Positions 32,819 to 45,177 are shown, counted from the stretch's first letter. The stretch is DNA of 64,000 nucleotides from Cylindrobasidium torrendii FP15055 ss-10 (GCA_000934385.1 KN880453.1:1-64000); one strand, 5' to 3'. The notes: a model not told the origin generated them from the letters alone. Made by a program: numbers and translations.

Positions 32819-33375
32819 ATGTTCAGCGTCGTCTCCCGCCCCGCTGCGCGAGCTGTCCTCAAGGCCGCCCGCCCTGCTGCCGCTGCGCGCGCCTTCACCG
32901 CCTCAGCCCTCGTCAAGTCTGACCACGGCCCGAAACCCCCTACACTCCTTGGTCCCGGTATCAAGGCCGGTGAAGTCCCGTCCGCCTATGACCAAACAAC
33001 TGGTCTTGAGCGTCTCCAGCTCCTCGGAGAAATAGAGGGCATCAACGTCTTCGACCAGGAGCCGCTGGATTCGAGCCGTGTTGGAACCAAGGCTGACCCC
33101 ATTGTCATTACTTCCCTGGTGCGTCCGATCCGCTTAGAAGCAAAGTTCTTTATTAATTAGTACAGTCCGACAACCGTATTGTTGGATGCACTGGCTCCCC
33201 CGCCGACTCTCACGATGTGGAATGGTTCGTTGTCAACCACAACAAGCAGCGCCGTTGCCACGAGTGCGGTTCCGGTGCGTACTCGTCCGTCCTTCATTTC
33301 TTCCAAAGCCAACGATGTCTTTTAGTGTATGTCGTTGAGAACCTCAACGCAGACAGTGAGCATGCCCACCACTAA
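32819..33375 (+). CDS. COX4: Cytochrome c oxidase subunit 4 (Vb-type)
   Basis: A classic mitochondrial presequence (MFSVVSRPAARAVLKAARPA) leads into TGLERLQLLGEIEGINVFDQEPLDSSR. After two introns with GTGCGT donors (about 33119-33174 and about 33275-33331) follow DNRIVGCTGSPADSHDVEWF and RRCHECGSVYVVENL. These hold the cysteines that bind the structural zinc ion in this nuclear-encoded subunit of respiratory complex IV. The stop is the TAA at 33373-33375, after a short His-rich end (SEHAHH). The mature domain has the usual fungal length. Confidence 0.95.
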
Positions 33376-33665
33376 ATAGTCTCCTCAAATGTCATCTCTA
33401 TTGCATTGCTCGGAATCAACCGGCGGGACCCGATTTTGTGTCTAGACGCAGCCCACGGCCATTGTTGTTTCGCACTACCCAAGAGATGCTACAATTTGAT
33501 CTCCCAATTTCCACCAATCACGAGCAATCCATTCAAAATATTCCCCTTCCTTGTCAAGTTGAGTCTAATTGATATTGGGCCCTCACTTTTTGCAATCACA
33601 TCCGCAAAATGCTCGAACCCAAGTATGCTTGATCCCTTGGTCTATGCTCTAATAATCAATACAAG

Positions 33666-35365
33666 TTACTGGTTGTAGTCCATGTTCTCCGTTACGGGTA
33701 TGCCCCAATAATCCCACATAACTGGTGCATGCATGTCCTCTACGCCATCGTCCTTGATGTGTATCTCTCCATCCACCTGCGAGACGGCGTGCGTCTGGAA
33801 GGTCGTTCAGTCTATTGAATCACACGGTCTATGTATAAATCACTTACAATGCCCAGCGAAATCTTGATTGCGGGGGCTCCAGGCTTGTATTCCTCAAGCT
33901 CTTCCCCTTCACCCTTGATGAGCTTGAGGATATTGTGCGACGCCGTGATTGACTGCCAGTATGCCGTATGGCCAGCTTGGATAGCGTCAAATGCGTCGGC
34001 ACAGTCTCCAGCCACAAAGATGTGCGGGTAGACTGTCTCTGGCTCGTCTGATATTTCGGTAGCAAGGCTGACTTTGTCCAAGGCAGCTGTTGCAGCGTCC
34101 ACGGTACCATTCTCGACTTCGATTGGGCGGCGACGGGTCGTCAGTTGCATTGTACGCTTGACGCGGGCGAGAGCGTTGTCGGGGTTGACGACTCGAGGGT
34201 CTATCTCTCGAAGGAGCTCAGTGTTTGGTCGTTGGCCTGTGCAAAGGAGCTGTGGAATCACTGTCGGTCTCGATATTTCCCTTCGAGACTGAGGACGTAC
34301 GATGAGGTCTGCAGCAATCTCGCGCCCCGACAGCGTTCGCACGACGCGCTGGCCCTTCTCATTGCGCTTCGGGGGATCTTGTTTCGCGGAATCGAGGTCC
34401 AACCGTTCTCCGAGGATGCTGGTGATACCACCTTTGTCCATCGACTTCAGGACTAATGAACATTAGCTGTCTGCTAGGCGGAACCTGAAGCAATCACCGA
34501 CTTTCGTAGTGCATCTCCGGACGGTACCTAGGGAGCAGCTGCTTGCGCGAGTGGAGGAGCGTCACTGACTTGGTGGGGTACAAGCTGTTGATATCCGTAG
34601 CCAGCTCTGAAAACAACTTTATTCCATGGTCATAACTGTGAAGAGCTGGAGAACTTACGGACACCAAGGGCACCGCCTCCTACGACGAGGATGCTTCCAG
34701 CGTCTTTGTAGGCCTTCTGCCTCTTGCGAATTTCGTCCATCGCGTCAGGTTTCTCGCCATCGTATTTGGGGCGCGCCCAGAGGTTGAGCGGGTCCGGAAG
34801 GTGTGCGCCGAGGCTGTAGATGGCATACTCGTAGTCGATAGTCGGAGAGTCGAACCCTAGCGTGGGGAACGAACGGTCGAGGGTTACGCTCTTGGTTGTC
34901 ATGCTTGAAACTGAGGCGTGGAGGAGAACATGGGGGTGTGTTGTCTCTGTGGGGATGCGGAAGACATTGCGGTTGGGAACAACTAGGAGATGATGAGAAT
35001 GGGTTGTGGGGATGAACATGATGACGGACATGCTTTCCCTTCGTGTCCAGGGTACACGGATACTCGAGGGAGGACATAGGCATCTGCGATGAGCCTCAGT
35101 TAAGCCAAGGTTATGAGCAACGGAGCGCGTACGGTTTATGTGACTATAGGATAGCTAGGTTAGATCAACAACACTGGCAACACTGAGCACGCACGTATTG
35201 CGGTCAATCGCGATGACTCTCCACCCCGCAGGGACTGCATTGGCCAAGATCTTTGCACTTTCCGTGCCTTTGCAATCGTTAGAGCCAGCAATGATATTGT
35301 CGATGCAGCGTCCATACCACCATATGCAACGCCAAGGACCAGGATGTTCTTGAGAGCCGGAGTCA
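33666..35365 (-). CDS. FAD-dependent oxidoreductase, AIFM2/FSP1-like
   Basis: The FAD-binding N-terminus reads KNILVLGVAYGGTESAKILA once the first intron is removed. A middle NAD(P)H-binding fold has SILVVGGGALGVQLATDI. The C-terminal FAD motif reads HIFVAGDCADAF. Other family blocks are LLCTGQRPNTELL and the end VMWDYWGIPVTENMDY. The AMID/FSP1 group are NAD(P)H:quinone oxidoreductases on membranes of mitochondria or lipid droplets. No clear targeting peptide is present. At least six introns are needed. The start at 35365 is preceded by a longer open frame (to 35429) without better support. The quinone substrate and location are inferred only from the family. Confidence 0.8.
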
Positions 35366-35613
35366 TCTTCAATTCGAAGAGTTTAAGCACCTCCGAGAAT
35401 GGCTTTTTATCAGTTCCGAGATGAAACACTCCTTATCTGATAGCCCATGTGGCGGAATTGTGGCATGACAGGCAAACGGCGTCGGCTGTTGGCCCGGCTA
35501 GAATTTCAACTTGCAGTTGCAACGCTGACATGAACACCGCTTAGACGGAGTCTCCCACATCCAAGTGTACATGAGTATTCACCTATTTACCCCAAAGCTG
35601 CGTATTATAACCC

Positions 35614-36804
35614 TTAGAGCGCCTCAATAACAGAACGCACGAACGCCTCAGGAGCCTCAATATGTCCCTGGGCAGGAAATCAGACGACTTTCCCTCCTAG
35701 ACACGACTAAAGGGTACTCACAAAGTGGTTGCTACCGGGGAGGTCGACGAAATCGATACTCCGCAAGGTCCTTCCCTGCGCTTTCGCCTCCTCGTACAAA
35801 CGATGCGACTCGAAGTAACCCCAAGCCAAAAACCAGGCCGATTTTTCGCACCCCATTATGGTGACTTCAACATGTGGTAGTACCAGCGACTCCCCGACAC
35901 CAAAAAGCGCGCAATCCGCCTGAGCCTTGAGCATCGGCTGGATTGGTGGGTACGGGATGCAGCCCAGGTCGGCATTGTTCATCAGGGCGTTATATTCCGA
36001 GTATCGTGCCTCTTCTGCCTCGCTGAGCTTGGCGAGGGTGGGATTGACGATGTCACGGCTTCCTGCAAGACCGCTGGACTTCTTCGAGGCGAAATCGGGG
36101 TGGTCGAAATGTGCGCTAAGGAACAGGTTGATGTTGCGCCCATACTCAAGAACACTATTGAAGGAGGTGTCGCTGAAGGGATCGTATAAACCCCATTTCT
36201 CGACGGGCGGTGTGGGCAACCCAAATGCAGTGAGTGGAGCATCTGGTATTTCATGAGGACGCTATCCCAGTCAAGGTGAGTCTCTTACCATAGATGATGA
36301 TTCGGGAAAGATACGGCTCGAGCTTGGAAAGTTGTTCTATGGGCACGGCCTTTGGCTGGCCAAGAAGCGCAAGCACAGTGGACGTTCCCATGGACCAGCT
36401 CATCACGATGAGGCTACCAGGCGCCAGCGGTCCCGCATTGTCTATCAACCAGCAGAGGAAGTTTGCCACATCACGGGCCAACACATGTAGGACGTCTGGA
36501 TTGCCAGACGCCATGTCTGCGATGTCCTTCTCCGAGTGCCGTGAAGTCCTGCCATAATGCCTACGCTGGACATTGATTACACGGACACCTTTCTCGCGGA
36601 ATGATGGACCTGTTGGCTCAAAGGACTCTATTGTGCGATTTAGTACGAATAGAGTATCAAAGTCAATCTGAGCTAACCCCCGTTGAATATGGTGCCATGA
36701 AAGATGACCAGGGTCTTGCGGCCTCCAGTATCTACGCCAGTATCGGTGAATGCATATTGAGTGCCTTCTGCGTCGATGGTTGCGATGTTCGTCGTGGCGG
36801 TCAT
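35614..36804 (-). CDS. Alpha/beta hydrolase
   Basis: The ATG at 36804 begins MTATTNIATIDAEGTQYAF. The hydrolase landmarks are the oxyanion strand KTLVIFHGT, the nucleophile elbow VMSWSMGTST, and a C-terminal LPGSNHFGHIEAPEAF containing the likely catalytic His. The last exon (ending IEAL, TAA at 35614-35616) is joined by a GTGAGT donor at about 35722. A cap region rich in Pro and aromatic residues (LPTPPVEKWGLYDPFSDTSF) probably shapes the substrate pocket. The type is common in basidiomycetes with no defined substrate. No signal peptide is seen, so a cytosolic location is likely. Confidence 0.75.
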
Positions 36805-37879
36805 TGTCCAAGTTTCGACGGGCGCTTATCGAGTGGACGGCATTCGGCCCGCTGCAGTCTGACAGTTTGCAGATACAGCGGACATTGACTTGTTTTGTGG
36901 TGGTATGAGGTGGGCACGTGAACTAGCCTTAAAGGAGATGGCGAGTACTGGGATAGTGATGGTCTCGGAAGAGCCATGCCGCCAAATGAAGCGATCACGT
37001 GGATGAAGCACGTTGTAAAATAAATTATATTCAAAACTATTATAAATTGATTGTGCATGCGCATGCCCTGAAAGCCATGAGCTTTTGGCGTCAAAGAATA
37101 CCCACAAGAGCATTTCAATTTCAGTTGTGACATCTCACAGATTTACTCACTGGTTACACACCAAAACGAGTTGGCCGATCGCGCCTGTTTGAAGCAAAAT
37201 AGCCTTTTAGTGCGTCTCCAGCCACTTGAATCTGACTCAAATATTTAGATTTGGATAGATAATTTCTCCGCTCTTTCTGAGCCACCCAAACATCTTCACG
37301 AAGCCCATAATTAGCCCGTTAAAACTCACTATGTGTCCATTTGAATGTTGAATTGTATACAATCACTTTGGGACGCTATCGCCTCGAAATTCCAATGAAA
37401 AATATTCGATAATGATGTGGATCTGCAATAAATTAGTGTACTGACTCCCTGTAGTCCTGAAGGCGCCAAAGTCTGATCAAACCGATTATCACTTTCGTTG
37501 CTTTTTACCTGAGCAGAGATCCAGCCGCCGCCCTTGCACCTACCGAAAGACAAAGTCCAATACTTTTCGATTTTTATCAACATTATGCATGCTGCACTTC
37601 GACCCTGTTCATCGCACATTATGTGCCTTAGCGCTATTCACATATTCAGCTCGTCACAATCAACTCAGTCTCTGCCCAAGCAATGGTCTGACTCTGATAG
37701 CAGTTATGGGCTTTAAAGCACTCACATGGGAAGCACTAGCTAACGCCAATACTCTATGCTAAATTGACTTGGTCTAAATGAGGTTGTTCAGGTTTGTCGC
37801 GAATTGATGGCCCTGGATGTGTTGATCGAGCAAGTGCACTTCGGACTTCCAGCTCAGTTGAACTCACTTTGGATCTGGG
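36805..37879. other. Intergenic, no gene seen
   Basis: This 1.07 kb lies between the divergent alpha/beta hydrolase and the ketohexokinase-like gene. It is AT-rich, especially 37000-37400. Only short frames without resemblance to known proteins were seen. Both promoters must lie here. Confidence 0.45.
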
Positions 37880-39562
37880 ATGGCCAAACTACGTCGGGAG
37901 TACGAGGGCCAGAATGTCTCCTCCGCTCGGACGCTCAGGATATTTGCCTCGGGAACACTTTTCTTAACCCATACCCTCGAGCTTCCCAGTCAACCGGCCG
38001 CATCGACAGTCGTACGCGCACATTCGGTCGAAAAGACGCGCGGTGGATCCGCGAGTGTGCTCCTGACAATGCTGGCACAATTCCCGGGAGTCGAAGCCGC
38101 GCTGGTCGCACCGCTTGGAGGCAACGACGAAGGAAATATGATCATCAACGAGCTGGAGGGAGAGGGAGTCAGTACACGATACTGCAAGGTGTGGAAGGGT
38201 CTGGGAGTTCCAAGTGCATGGGTCATGCATGCTGGTGCGTGAAAATAAAGGCTTATAGCGAATCCATCTGACGGCTCCCTAGCTGATAATGATTCGCGGA
38301 CTGTTGTGAACCACAATCCTTTACCGGATATAACCCACGAAGAGTTCGTAACGATTCTTGGACCCCTGCTCGCACCAGAGAACTACATCTTGCCACCGAC
38401 AGAGTCGCTCTCAGTAGCAAGTGCCCCGCCTTCTCCGCGACCATCCACCCAAAGCAATCGCATCGCGACAAGTCCCGCACCATTTGATTGGATACATTTT
38501 GAAGGGCGCTCAGTCAAGAGCACCAGGGACAATATGTCCGGACTCCATGGAATGGCGAAGGAGCGCAAATGGCGAAGTCACTGCGTTTTCAGTGTAGACG
38601 TTGGCAGGCGGGGAAGACAGGGCGTTGAAGCCGTACGTCTCTACGCCTACTTGTTGCTTCCTCATAACCAATTTTCTGTTACAGCTCATCCCCCATTGCG
38701 ATGTCATTTTTGTGAACAAGCATTACGCTCAGGCCAATTCCCCTCATTACGCGACAACACCTCGAGCTTTCTTACTCTCTCTTACTTCGATTGCTCCTCC
38801 ACATGCCCTTCTAGTGGCTTACTGGGGTGCCGAGGGTGCTGCAGTCCTTTCCTTACCGACAAAGGAGTACTTCCAATCATCAGGATGGGTAGAAGACCGT
38901 GCAGGCTCGCGTGTAGAATCCCATACTCGTATGCCTCGAGCACGCCAGCGCGACGCCAATGTGGACAGTATGGCCACAGAAATGTCCGCAGAAATCAGGT
39001 CCGTGCGAAGCGGGAGCGACTTTTGGGCTGATGGCAGAAGCCGCACCCCTTCGTCTGCGGCGTGGACGGCTGGGACTCCCAGCATCACCGCGGGCACAAT
39101 GTTGTCGACTTCACCTCCGATGTCGCGTGCGCCTTCAAAAACTCGGACACGGTCACGTTCGCGATATCGCGCGCAGTCGGAGGACGGCTTCCCCGACGAA
39201 ACCGAGTCGACGAGGACAGAGGTACCAGACACAGATGATGGGGTCGTCGACGAGATCGGTGCCCAGGACGCGTTTGTTGCTGGGATGATTTATGCTCTTT
39301 CGCGGCAGATTTTGCCTGGTGCACCGTTTACGCCCTCAGCGGCTGGTGAGCCTACCACAGATGGCGACCTAGGGGCAGGGCGCTGGCGGTTGGATGAATG
39401 CTTACGGTGCGTCCCATTACACATTCACTGGCTGGGTGCAGTCCTCATTGAAGACCCCCTCCCAGGTTTGCCACCGAGCTTGCCGGGCGCAAGGCACGTA
39501 GACAACACTGGAGTGGATTGGCGGCAGAAATGCTCCGCGCTGGGTGGTCTGTCGACTCGTAA
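37880..39562 (+). CDS. Ketohexokinase-like pfkB kinase with long insert
   Basis: The pfkB fold is clear: RIFASGTLFLTHTLELP, GGSASVLLTML, LVAPLGGNDEG, WIHFEGRSVKST, CDVIFVNKHYAQ and ALLVAYWGAEGA. Overall this resembles ketohexokinase, which phosphorylates fructose. Two things are odd. The catalytic signature normally ending GAGD reads EIGAQDAF, so one Gly of the anion hole is Gln. Also, about 130 residues of Ser/Arg/Thr-rich low-complexity sequence are inserted between FQSSGW and VVDEIG, where other family members have a short loop. Introns begin at 38232 (GTGCGT), about 38635 and 39408 (GTGCGT). The final exon ends SVDS with a TAA at 39560-39562. The enzyme may have altered activity or be regulated through the insert. 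Confidence 0.75.
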
Positions 39563-40434
39563 CGGCCGAGCTGGTCGTCCCTATGCTCTTCTCAAGAGCA
39601 AGATGGTAATGGAATACCCAATGATACCCATAGGGCCGTACGCGGACGTATACCATATAATACATATAACATACACCTATATTTTCAGTGTCACTGTTTA
39701 TAGCATGTGTCCTTCGAGGCTTGCACACGCGATGGCCGAGTATTAGTTGCGATGATCGTCGGAGACAGTAGTATATTGTGACCGTTGTTTGCCTGCTTGC
39801 AAACCACGACGATGGTATAGCGACCAACATCAGAATCGGCACCCCGTGTATGATGTTTGGTTTTGGATCGCTTAGACCTGACTTAGGCACTCCTTGGGCG
39901 GGCGTATAGCAGCCTCTGAAATCCTCCAAAGCTTTGTGCTTTCACAAGCTCCTTTTCGCTGTGTCCTTTTAGCCCGTAGTACTGATGAGCTTTGTATTTC
40001 AAAGTCATTCCCAAGCGTCGTGTGCTGTTCTGTAAAGAACTCCTTCCAGCAGCCTTCCCAGGCTGCTTCGCAACCAGGCCCGTCTTTCATTATCTGGCTC
40101 CACCACCCGGCCCGCACTCCTGGCCACGCATGTGTGTTGCCTGCATGTGTCGGTCGCTCTGTGTCGATGGCCCAGTATCTTGGGTCACAGTCCAAGTATA
40201 AAACCCTGCACCCTTCCCTTTTCTTTTTCCCCACCACCGCTCTTTCAGTTTCGATTTTTCCCAGTGTCGTTGACGGCCGTTCGTTGACTCCACCTTCTTT
40301 TCGTTTCCCCTTCTTCAACGACCAGGCGTCGTTTTTACTGCCAACTTTCTCCAGCCTTTCTTCGCACACCCAAATTTCGGAAAATATCCTTCTGGAAAGC
40401 GTTCACATTCAACACTTGATAATTCTTCGTCACT
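39563..40434. promoter_or_regulatory. Upstream region of the secreted repeat gene
   Basis: No gene was seen in this 0.87 kb. A consensus TATAAAA lies at 40197-40203. It is followed by a long pyrimidine-rich stretch (TTTTCTTTTTCCCC and similar, about 40215-40330) that probably holds the transcription start, giving a 5' leader of roughly 150-200 nt before the ATG at 40435. A strong TATA plus CT tract is typical of highly expressed basidiomycete genes. Confidence 0.6.
40197..40203 (+). promoter_or_regulatory. TATA box of the secreted repeat gene
   Basis: TATAAAA, followed within about 15 bp by long pyrimidine tracts, 232 bp upstream of the ATG at 40435. Confidence 0.6.
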
Positions 40435-42665
40435 ATGTTCTCCAAGATTTCGATTACTTATGTTGCGCTCGCTATGCTCGCCTCGAGCGACCTGGTTATG
40501 GGCAGGATGCGGTGGATGGAGAGGGACGACAAGGCTATCTTGCTTCACCCTCGTCGCTTTGGTCAGGAACACCCGGCGGTCATTGAGAAGCTCAGCGCCG
40601 CGTGTGATGGTGCTGTGTGTGGTAACCTCGCGGGAGCCGCTATCACTCCTCTCCTCGCGGCACAGGGCGAATGTACCCAACAGGACATGGCCGACAAGAT
40701 CATTGGTACGTTCCTTTGCTCATTTGGTCTCAATGCTACCATTTACTAACTTCTCGGGTAGATGCAGCACAGCAGTTCGACGATGCCACGAAGCAGACCA
40801 TGATTGACCTTGCGATTGAATATCGTCAGGCGGAGAAAAACACCCCTCCCGTGCGTTGCAAGCACCCTCATCGATACCGGACTGGCACTCATGGCTCCAT
40901 AGGATTTCTCCGTGCAGCCAAACACCAACCGCAATTCGGTCTTCTGTCAGAAGGCACCCAAGAACGCGGAGTTGAACGGCCTCGTACAGGCCCAAGACCC
41001 TGCCAACGATCCCAACGTCTTCTTCGACCCCGCAACCAAGGCTTCAGTCAAGCTTGGTGACCAGCCCAACACACAGCCTTTCGGCGGCGCGTGCGTCCTA
41101 TGTTTGATAGCCGTTGCCTTGTGATGCTCACACTAGTGTAGAGCTAGCGCAGATTCGGGCTCCTCCGCGAGCGCCAGCGCTTCGGCCAGCGACTCTGCTG
41201 CCAGCGCAAGCGCTAGCGATTCGGCAAGCGCCTCCGCCGCTACCTCTAGCGCATCGGCGAGTGCATCGGATGCTGCCTCTGAGCCGTGCACGGTACGTTA
41301 CCTTCACTACAGCCTTCTTAGGCATGTGCTGATGAACTATAGGCTGTGGTTACGGTCACTGTCACTGGTGATGCTGCCGCTGCCACCACTTCTGCCACCA
41401 GCTCTGCTGCCTCGGCCTCTGCTTCTGCATCAACTGGCACTGGCTCAGGTGGAGATTTCGGTAGCTGCTCGACTCCGTCAATTGATTTCGGCCTTGGATT
41501 CGACAACCGCAAGGAGACATCCTTCCAGCCCACTGACAAGACTTCTTACGACCACGGTTCCGCGCAGGCTATCGGCATCATCGCTCAATTCATCTGCGAC
41601 ACTCTTACCAACAAGTGTGGTGCCGACCAAGCCGCTAAGGATACTTGCAAGACCGCCCAGGCAGCTGTGACCGGCGCGACTGCGAAGACTGGTGGCCAGG
41701 CCGACCTTTTCAATGCTGCATTCGGCCTTAAGACCAACTTTGCTTCTGTCCAAGCCGTTGATGACCAGGGCCGCGCTGTCGGTGGTGCTGCTTCGACCAC
41801 TGCTGCTGCTGCCATTGCCACGGATTCTGCTGCTGCCACCTCCGCCGCCTCAAGCGCTAGCGCCAGCGCGACCGGTTCCGCCTCGGGCTCTGGTGGAGAC
41901 TTTGGAAGCTGCTCGACCCCCTCGATTGATTTCGGTCTTGGATTCGACAACCGCAAGGAGACATCCTTCCAGCCGACTGACAAGACCTCGTACGACCACG
42001 GTTCCGCTCAAGCCATTGGCATCATTGCTCAGTTCATTTGCGACACTTTGACCAACAAGTGCGGTGCCGACCAAGCAGCCAAGGATACTTGCAAGACTGC
42101 TCAGGCCGCTGTCAATGGCGCAACCGCGAAGACGGGTGGCCAGGCTGATCTCTTCAACGCTGCTTTCGGCATCAAGACAGACTTCGCATCCGTCCAGGCT
42201 GTTGATGACCAGGGCAGGGCCGTCGGTGCTGCCTCAGGAGCTGCCTCAGGTGCCGCCTCCGCCACCGCTTCCGCCGGCGCTGCCTCTGCTTCCTCTTCCG
42301 CTACTGCCTCCAGTTCAGGAGGTATTGGCGACTTCGGTAGCTGCTCGACCCCGTCCATCGACTTTGGTCTCGGATTCGACAACCGCAAGGAGACATCCTT
42401 CCAGCCTACCGACAAGACGTCGTACGACCACGGTTCCGCACAAGCCATCGGCATTATCGCTCAGTTCATCTGCGATACCCTGACTAACAAGTGCGGTGCC
42501 GACCAGACCGCGAAGGATACCTGCAAGACTGCACAAGCAGCTGTGACTGGCGCGACGGCGAAGACAGGCGGCCAAGCCGATCTGTTCAACGCCGCGTTTG
42601 GTTTGAAGACCAACTTCGCGTCCGTCCAGGCTATCGACGACCAGGGCCGCGCCGTCGGTGCTTAA
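40435..42665 (+). CDS. Secreted protein with three 110-residue Cys repeats
   Basis: A signal peptide (MFSKISITYVALAMLASSDL) is followed by a unique domain (VCGNLAGAAITPLLAA, VFCQKAPKNAEL) spread over several exons. Next come a Ser/Ala-rich linker and three copies of one unit, at 41454-41783, 41898-42227 and 42330-42659. Each unit is exactly 110 codons, with the order CSTPSIDFGLGFDNRKETSF, QAIGIIAQFICD, NKCGAD, and a last Cys in KDTCKTAQAA. That gives four cysteines per unit, possibly two disulfides. The copies differ at only a few residues, and Ala/Ser/Thr-rich linkers separate them. Similar agaricomycete proteins are often misnamed 'circumsporozoite protein' because of their low-complexity linkers. 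A role at the cell wall or hyphal surface is likely but unproven. The TAA follows at 42663-42665. Confidence 0.8.
41454..42659 (+). repeat. Three in-frame 330 bp coding repeats
   Basis: Units at 41454-41783, 41898-42227 and 42330-42659 are each 330 bp with no gaps. They are highly similar at the DNA level, for example the shared run GACAACCGCAAGGAGACATC. They are separated by 114 and 102 bp of Ala/Ser-coding sequence. The pattern points to recent tandem duplication or gene conversion within the exon. Confidence 0.85.
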
Positions 42666-44133
42666 AGGTTTCTCTCCTCTCTGTGTTCACGTCTATACCC
42701 CATGATACCAGGATTTTTGAGCGTTAGTATATAGTTATCGATGTAGCTTTAGCGACGAGAACGTTATGTGTTGAATAAATGTGGTCATTCTTACTTCGTG
42801 CGTGGTCCGGATGTGTGCTTTTCGGCGGGGCTTGTCGTGCAGTATACTTGCGGATGTTGGCTTGCGCGTCGACTGCCTGTTAATGTGCGGGTATTATGAA
42901 CTAACAAGGCTTGCTTTGTCTTGACATGCCTTGTCTCGACAGTTTTATGGATACCGGGTGTTCAGGCAAGTGTGTCGCCAATGCTGTGTCTGAACGCACA
43001 TGAACTGGGTCAAGCAATATTACATACGCAGTGTGCCATAAAAGGACTAATGGCGGTGGTTTACGATCTTATTGTTGATCGCGTTCATTTCGAAAACTTG
43101 AATTTCTACTCAACGTACGAGACAGAACTCGTAGTAAGGGCACAAGCAGAAATGTCTCATGCCGATGCAGCGCAATGCAGGGTGCTGCAAACTAGCCAGG
43201 GAATCACATCGCGTTTCGAGCGCAAATGGCCGGGACGCCGTTATCTTCCATCTAACCTTTGTCTGCGGAAGGCCAGTTTCAACAACTTTGGTAGGGCGAT
43301 GCGCGATAGTATCTTCGACTAGCGGGTGATGTCGATGTCGATGAGGTCTCAAACTTGCATGACCTACTACTAGGGCCTTATTGATCAACAACTGGACGGA
43401 GCCATCGCTGTGAATTGGAGCTTACCTATTCGACGGCTTCCTCGGAGGTCCCGCTTGGTCTCGTTTGCCTGTATTCTGCCCTGTGCGTGGTTCACTCACC
43501 TCGAACTATGAGGCAATTCGAGTCTCGAAGCCGCGGTTGGATGATGTCGTCCAGCAAACTTAGGGCCACTTTGAATGGACTGAAGCCTGTCCCAGAGTGG
43601 AAACTTGCTATCGGTCCATCTACTCGTGGAGAACGGGAAACTTGGCGCAAGATTGTGTCTGGCACGTTCCGTGGGGTGCGCTGAAATACGAACCGGGATG
43701 CAAGAAGAGAAATCGGTCGCGAACGACTGGGTGTGGCAGCTGCCGACGACGTCTAGCCCCTCGCCTCATGTCATTGTGGGAGCCCCGGAGACTTTCCTTT
43801 TCGAACAAAGTGGCACGGAATGCGGACGAGTATTTGCATCACTGCATGTGGCCTCGCTGCTAACACGAGGCGTCGGGAATATTTACGTACTCCCTCATAT
43901 TTAATGCTGTCCATCAAGTCCCCCCATCATATGTCTGCCAGCGCACGGTCTTGAAACGAACACGCATACGGACAAACAACCTTATAAGATCCGCAGCTTT
44001 TCCTTTTCCCCGCTTGCGAGCTCTCCGTTGACTCCGACATCCTCGACCATCTGGCATCCTATTTTTCTTCAATTTCTTGCGCGTACGACAGGACGGTTAT
44101 CAGCCCCGCTATCTATCCGAGTCAATTTGGTCT
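42666..44133. other. Intergenic, no gene supported
   Basis: This is a 1.47 kb spacer. The longest frames (42921-43322, and 43605-43904 on the plus strand) lack splice structure and family resemblance. A TATA-like TTATAAG near 43981, followed by CT-rich sequence (about 43996-44075), probably belongs to the promoter of the next gene. Confidence 0.4.
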
Positions 44134-45177
44134 ATGATAGGCCACATAAACACCGCAATGCCCAATCCACCCAGGTCGTCGACGTCGAGGTCCACCGCAC
44201 GAGCACAGAATACAGGGCCACCCCAGTTGACACCGACAACGAACTCTCCAACACACGTCGTCGTGCCCCGTGCGCCATCTGACCGCAACTCTGAGGCCGG
44301 TCCATCGTCGTCCGGCACCGTGCGCTTGCTATCGCGTTCTGATCCCGCCTCACCGCCCCCGCGAGGCGAATTTTCATTCTCCGAGGAAGACTCGCTGCCC
44401 ATCACCGCTGAAGAATCGAGCAATATGGACGACCTCTGGGGGATGCTGCGACAGCAAAAGGGAGTCAAGATGTCCAAAGAACAAGTCAAAGTCAAGTCGC
44501 TTGAGCAACACTCCCGGACCGCGGGCCAGATCGATTCACAGCATGCTTTCCAAGCATCGCACCGCGATACTGCGCAAGACCGTCAGACCCAGCGCGAGCC
44601 ATCCCAGCGTTCACACCGCGAACGACAACGCGATCAGAACGAGGAAGCTACAGTTGTCCAATCTCCCGCAGCGTCACCTACCCAGCAGCCCACAAAGTCA
44701 CTCAAACGGGTCCGTTCTCTGTGTGTATTTCCGCCTTGATATCCAAGCCTATTTCCACTCACATTCCGTAGTACAAGCTTCAGAGAATCCGATGATGGGC
44801 GCACCCTTATTGTCTTCTTCGACGTCACCAACGTTCTTCGAGAGAACGTCCATGTCAGCTTCAAGCCTCCTCGCGTGATAATCTCCTGGTTCATACAAAC
44901 CATCACAGAAACAGAGGATGAGGAAGGTAGGATTATCATTGAGCGTTTGCAGAAGGACTATCAACGTACACTCCCGCTTCCCCGCGAAACAAAGGTACGC
45001 AGACGCTCAGTCATTTCATCTATACATCCCTCTGATCCTTTTCTGCAGTATGAGGAAATCCGCGGTGCATTCAATGGCCACCATCTCGTCCTTCGCGTTC
45101 CAAACTACCGCGCATACCGCGTCGACAGAGTCTGGGACGACCGCGAGGACGACGCATACCAATTCGTTGACGAGTAA
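44134..45177 (+). CDS. Disordered protein with Hsp20-like C-terminal domain
   Basis: The ATG at 44134 starts a Pro/Ser/Thr-rich and then Gln/Arg/His-rich disordered region of about 200 residues. It includes a short conserved-looking MDDLWGMLRQQKG. After an intron at about 44709-44770 comes a beta-rich stretch: GRTLIVFFDVTNVLREN, VIISWFIQTITETEDEEG and LPLPRETK. A second intron (about 44994-45048) leads to YEEIRGAFNGHHLVLRVPNY. The spacing of strands and the final LxLxVPN resemble the alpha-crystallin (Hsp20) domain, where an I/V-x-I/V motif would follow. The match is distant, so a chaperone role is only a suggestion. The stop is at 45177. Confidence 0.6.

Noticed and set aside
42921..43322. 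133-codon plus-strand frame
   Set aside because: Composition is not protein-like, there is no family resemblance, and no promoter or splice context was seen.
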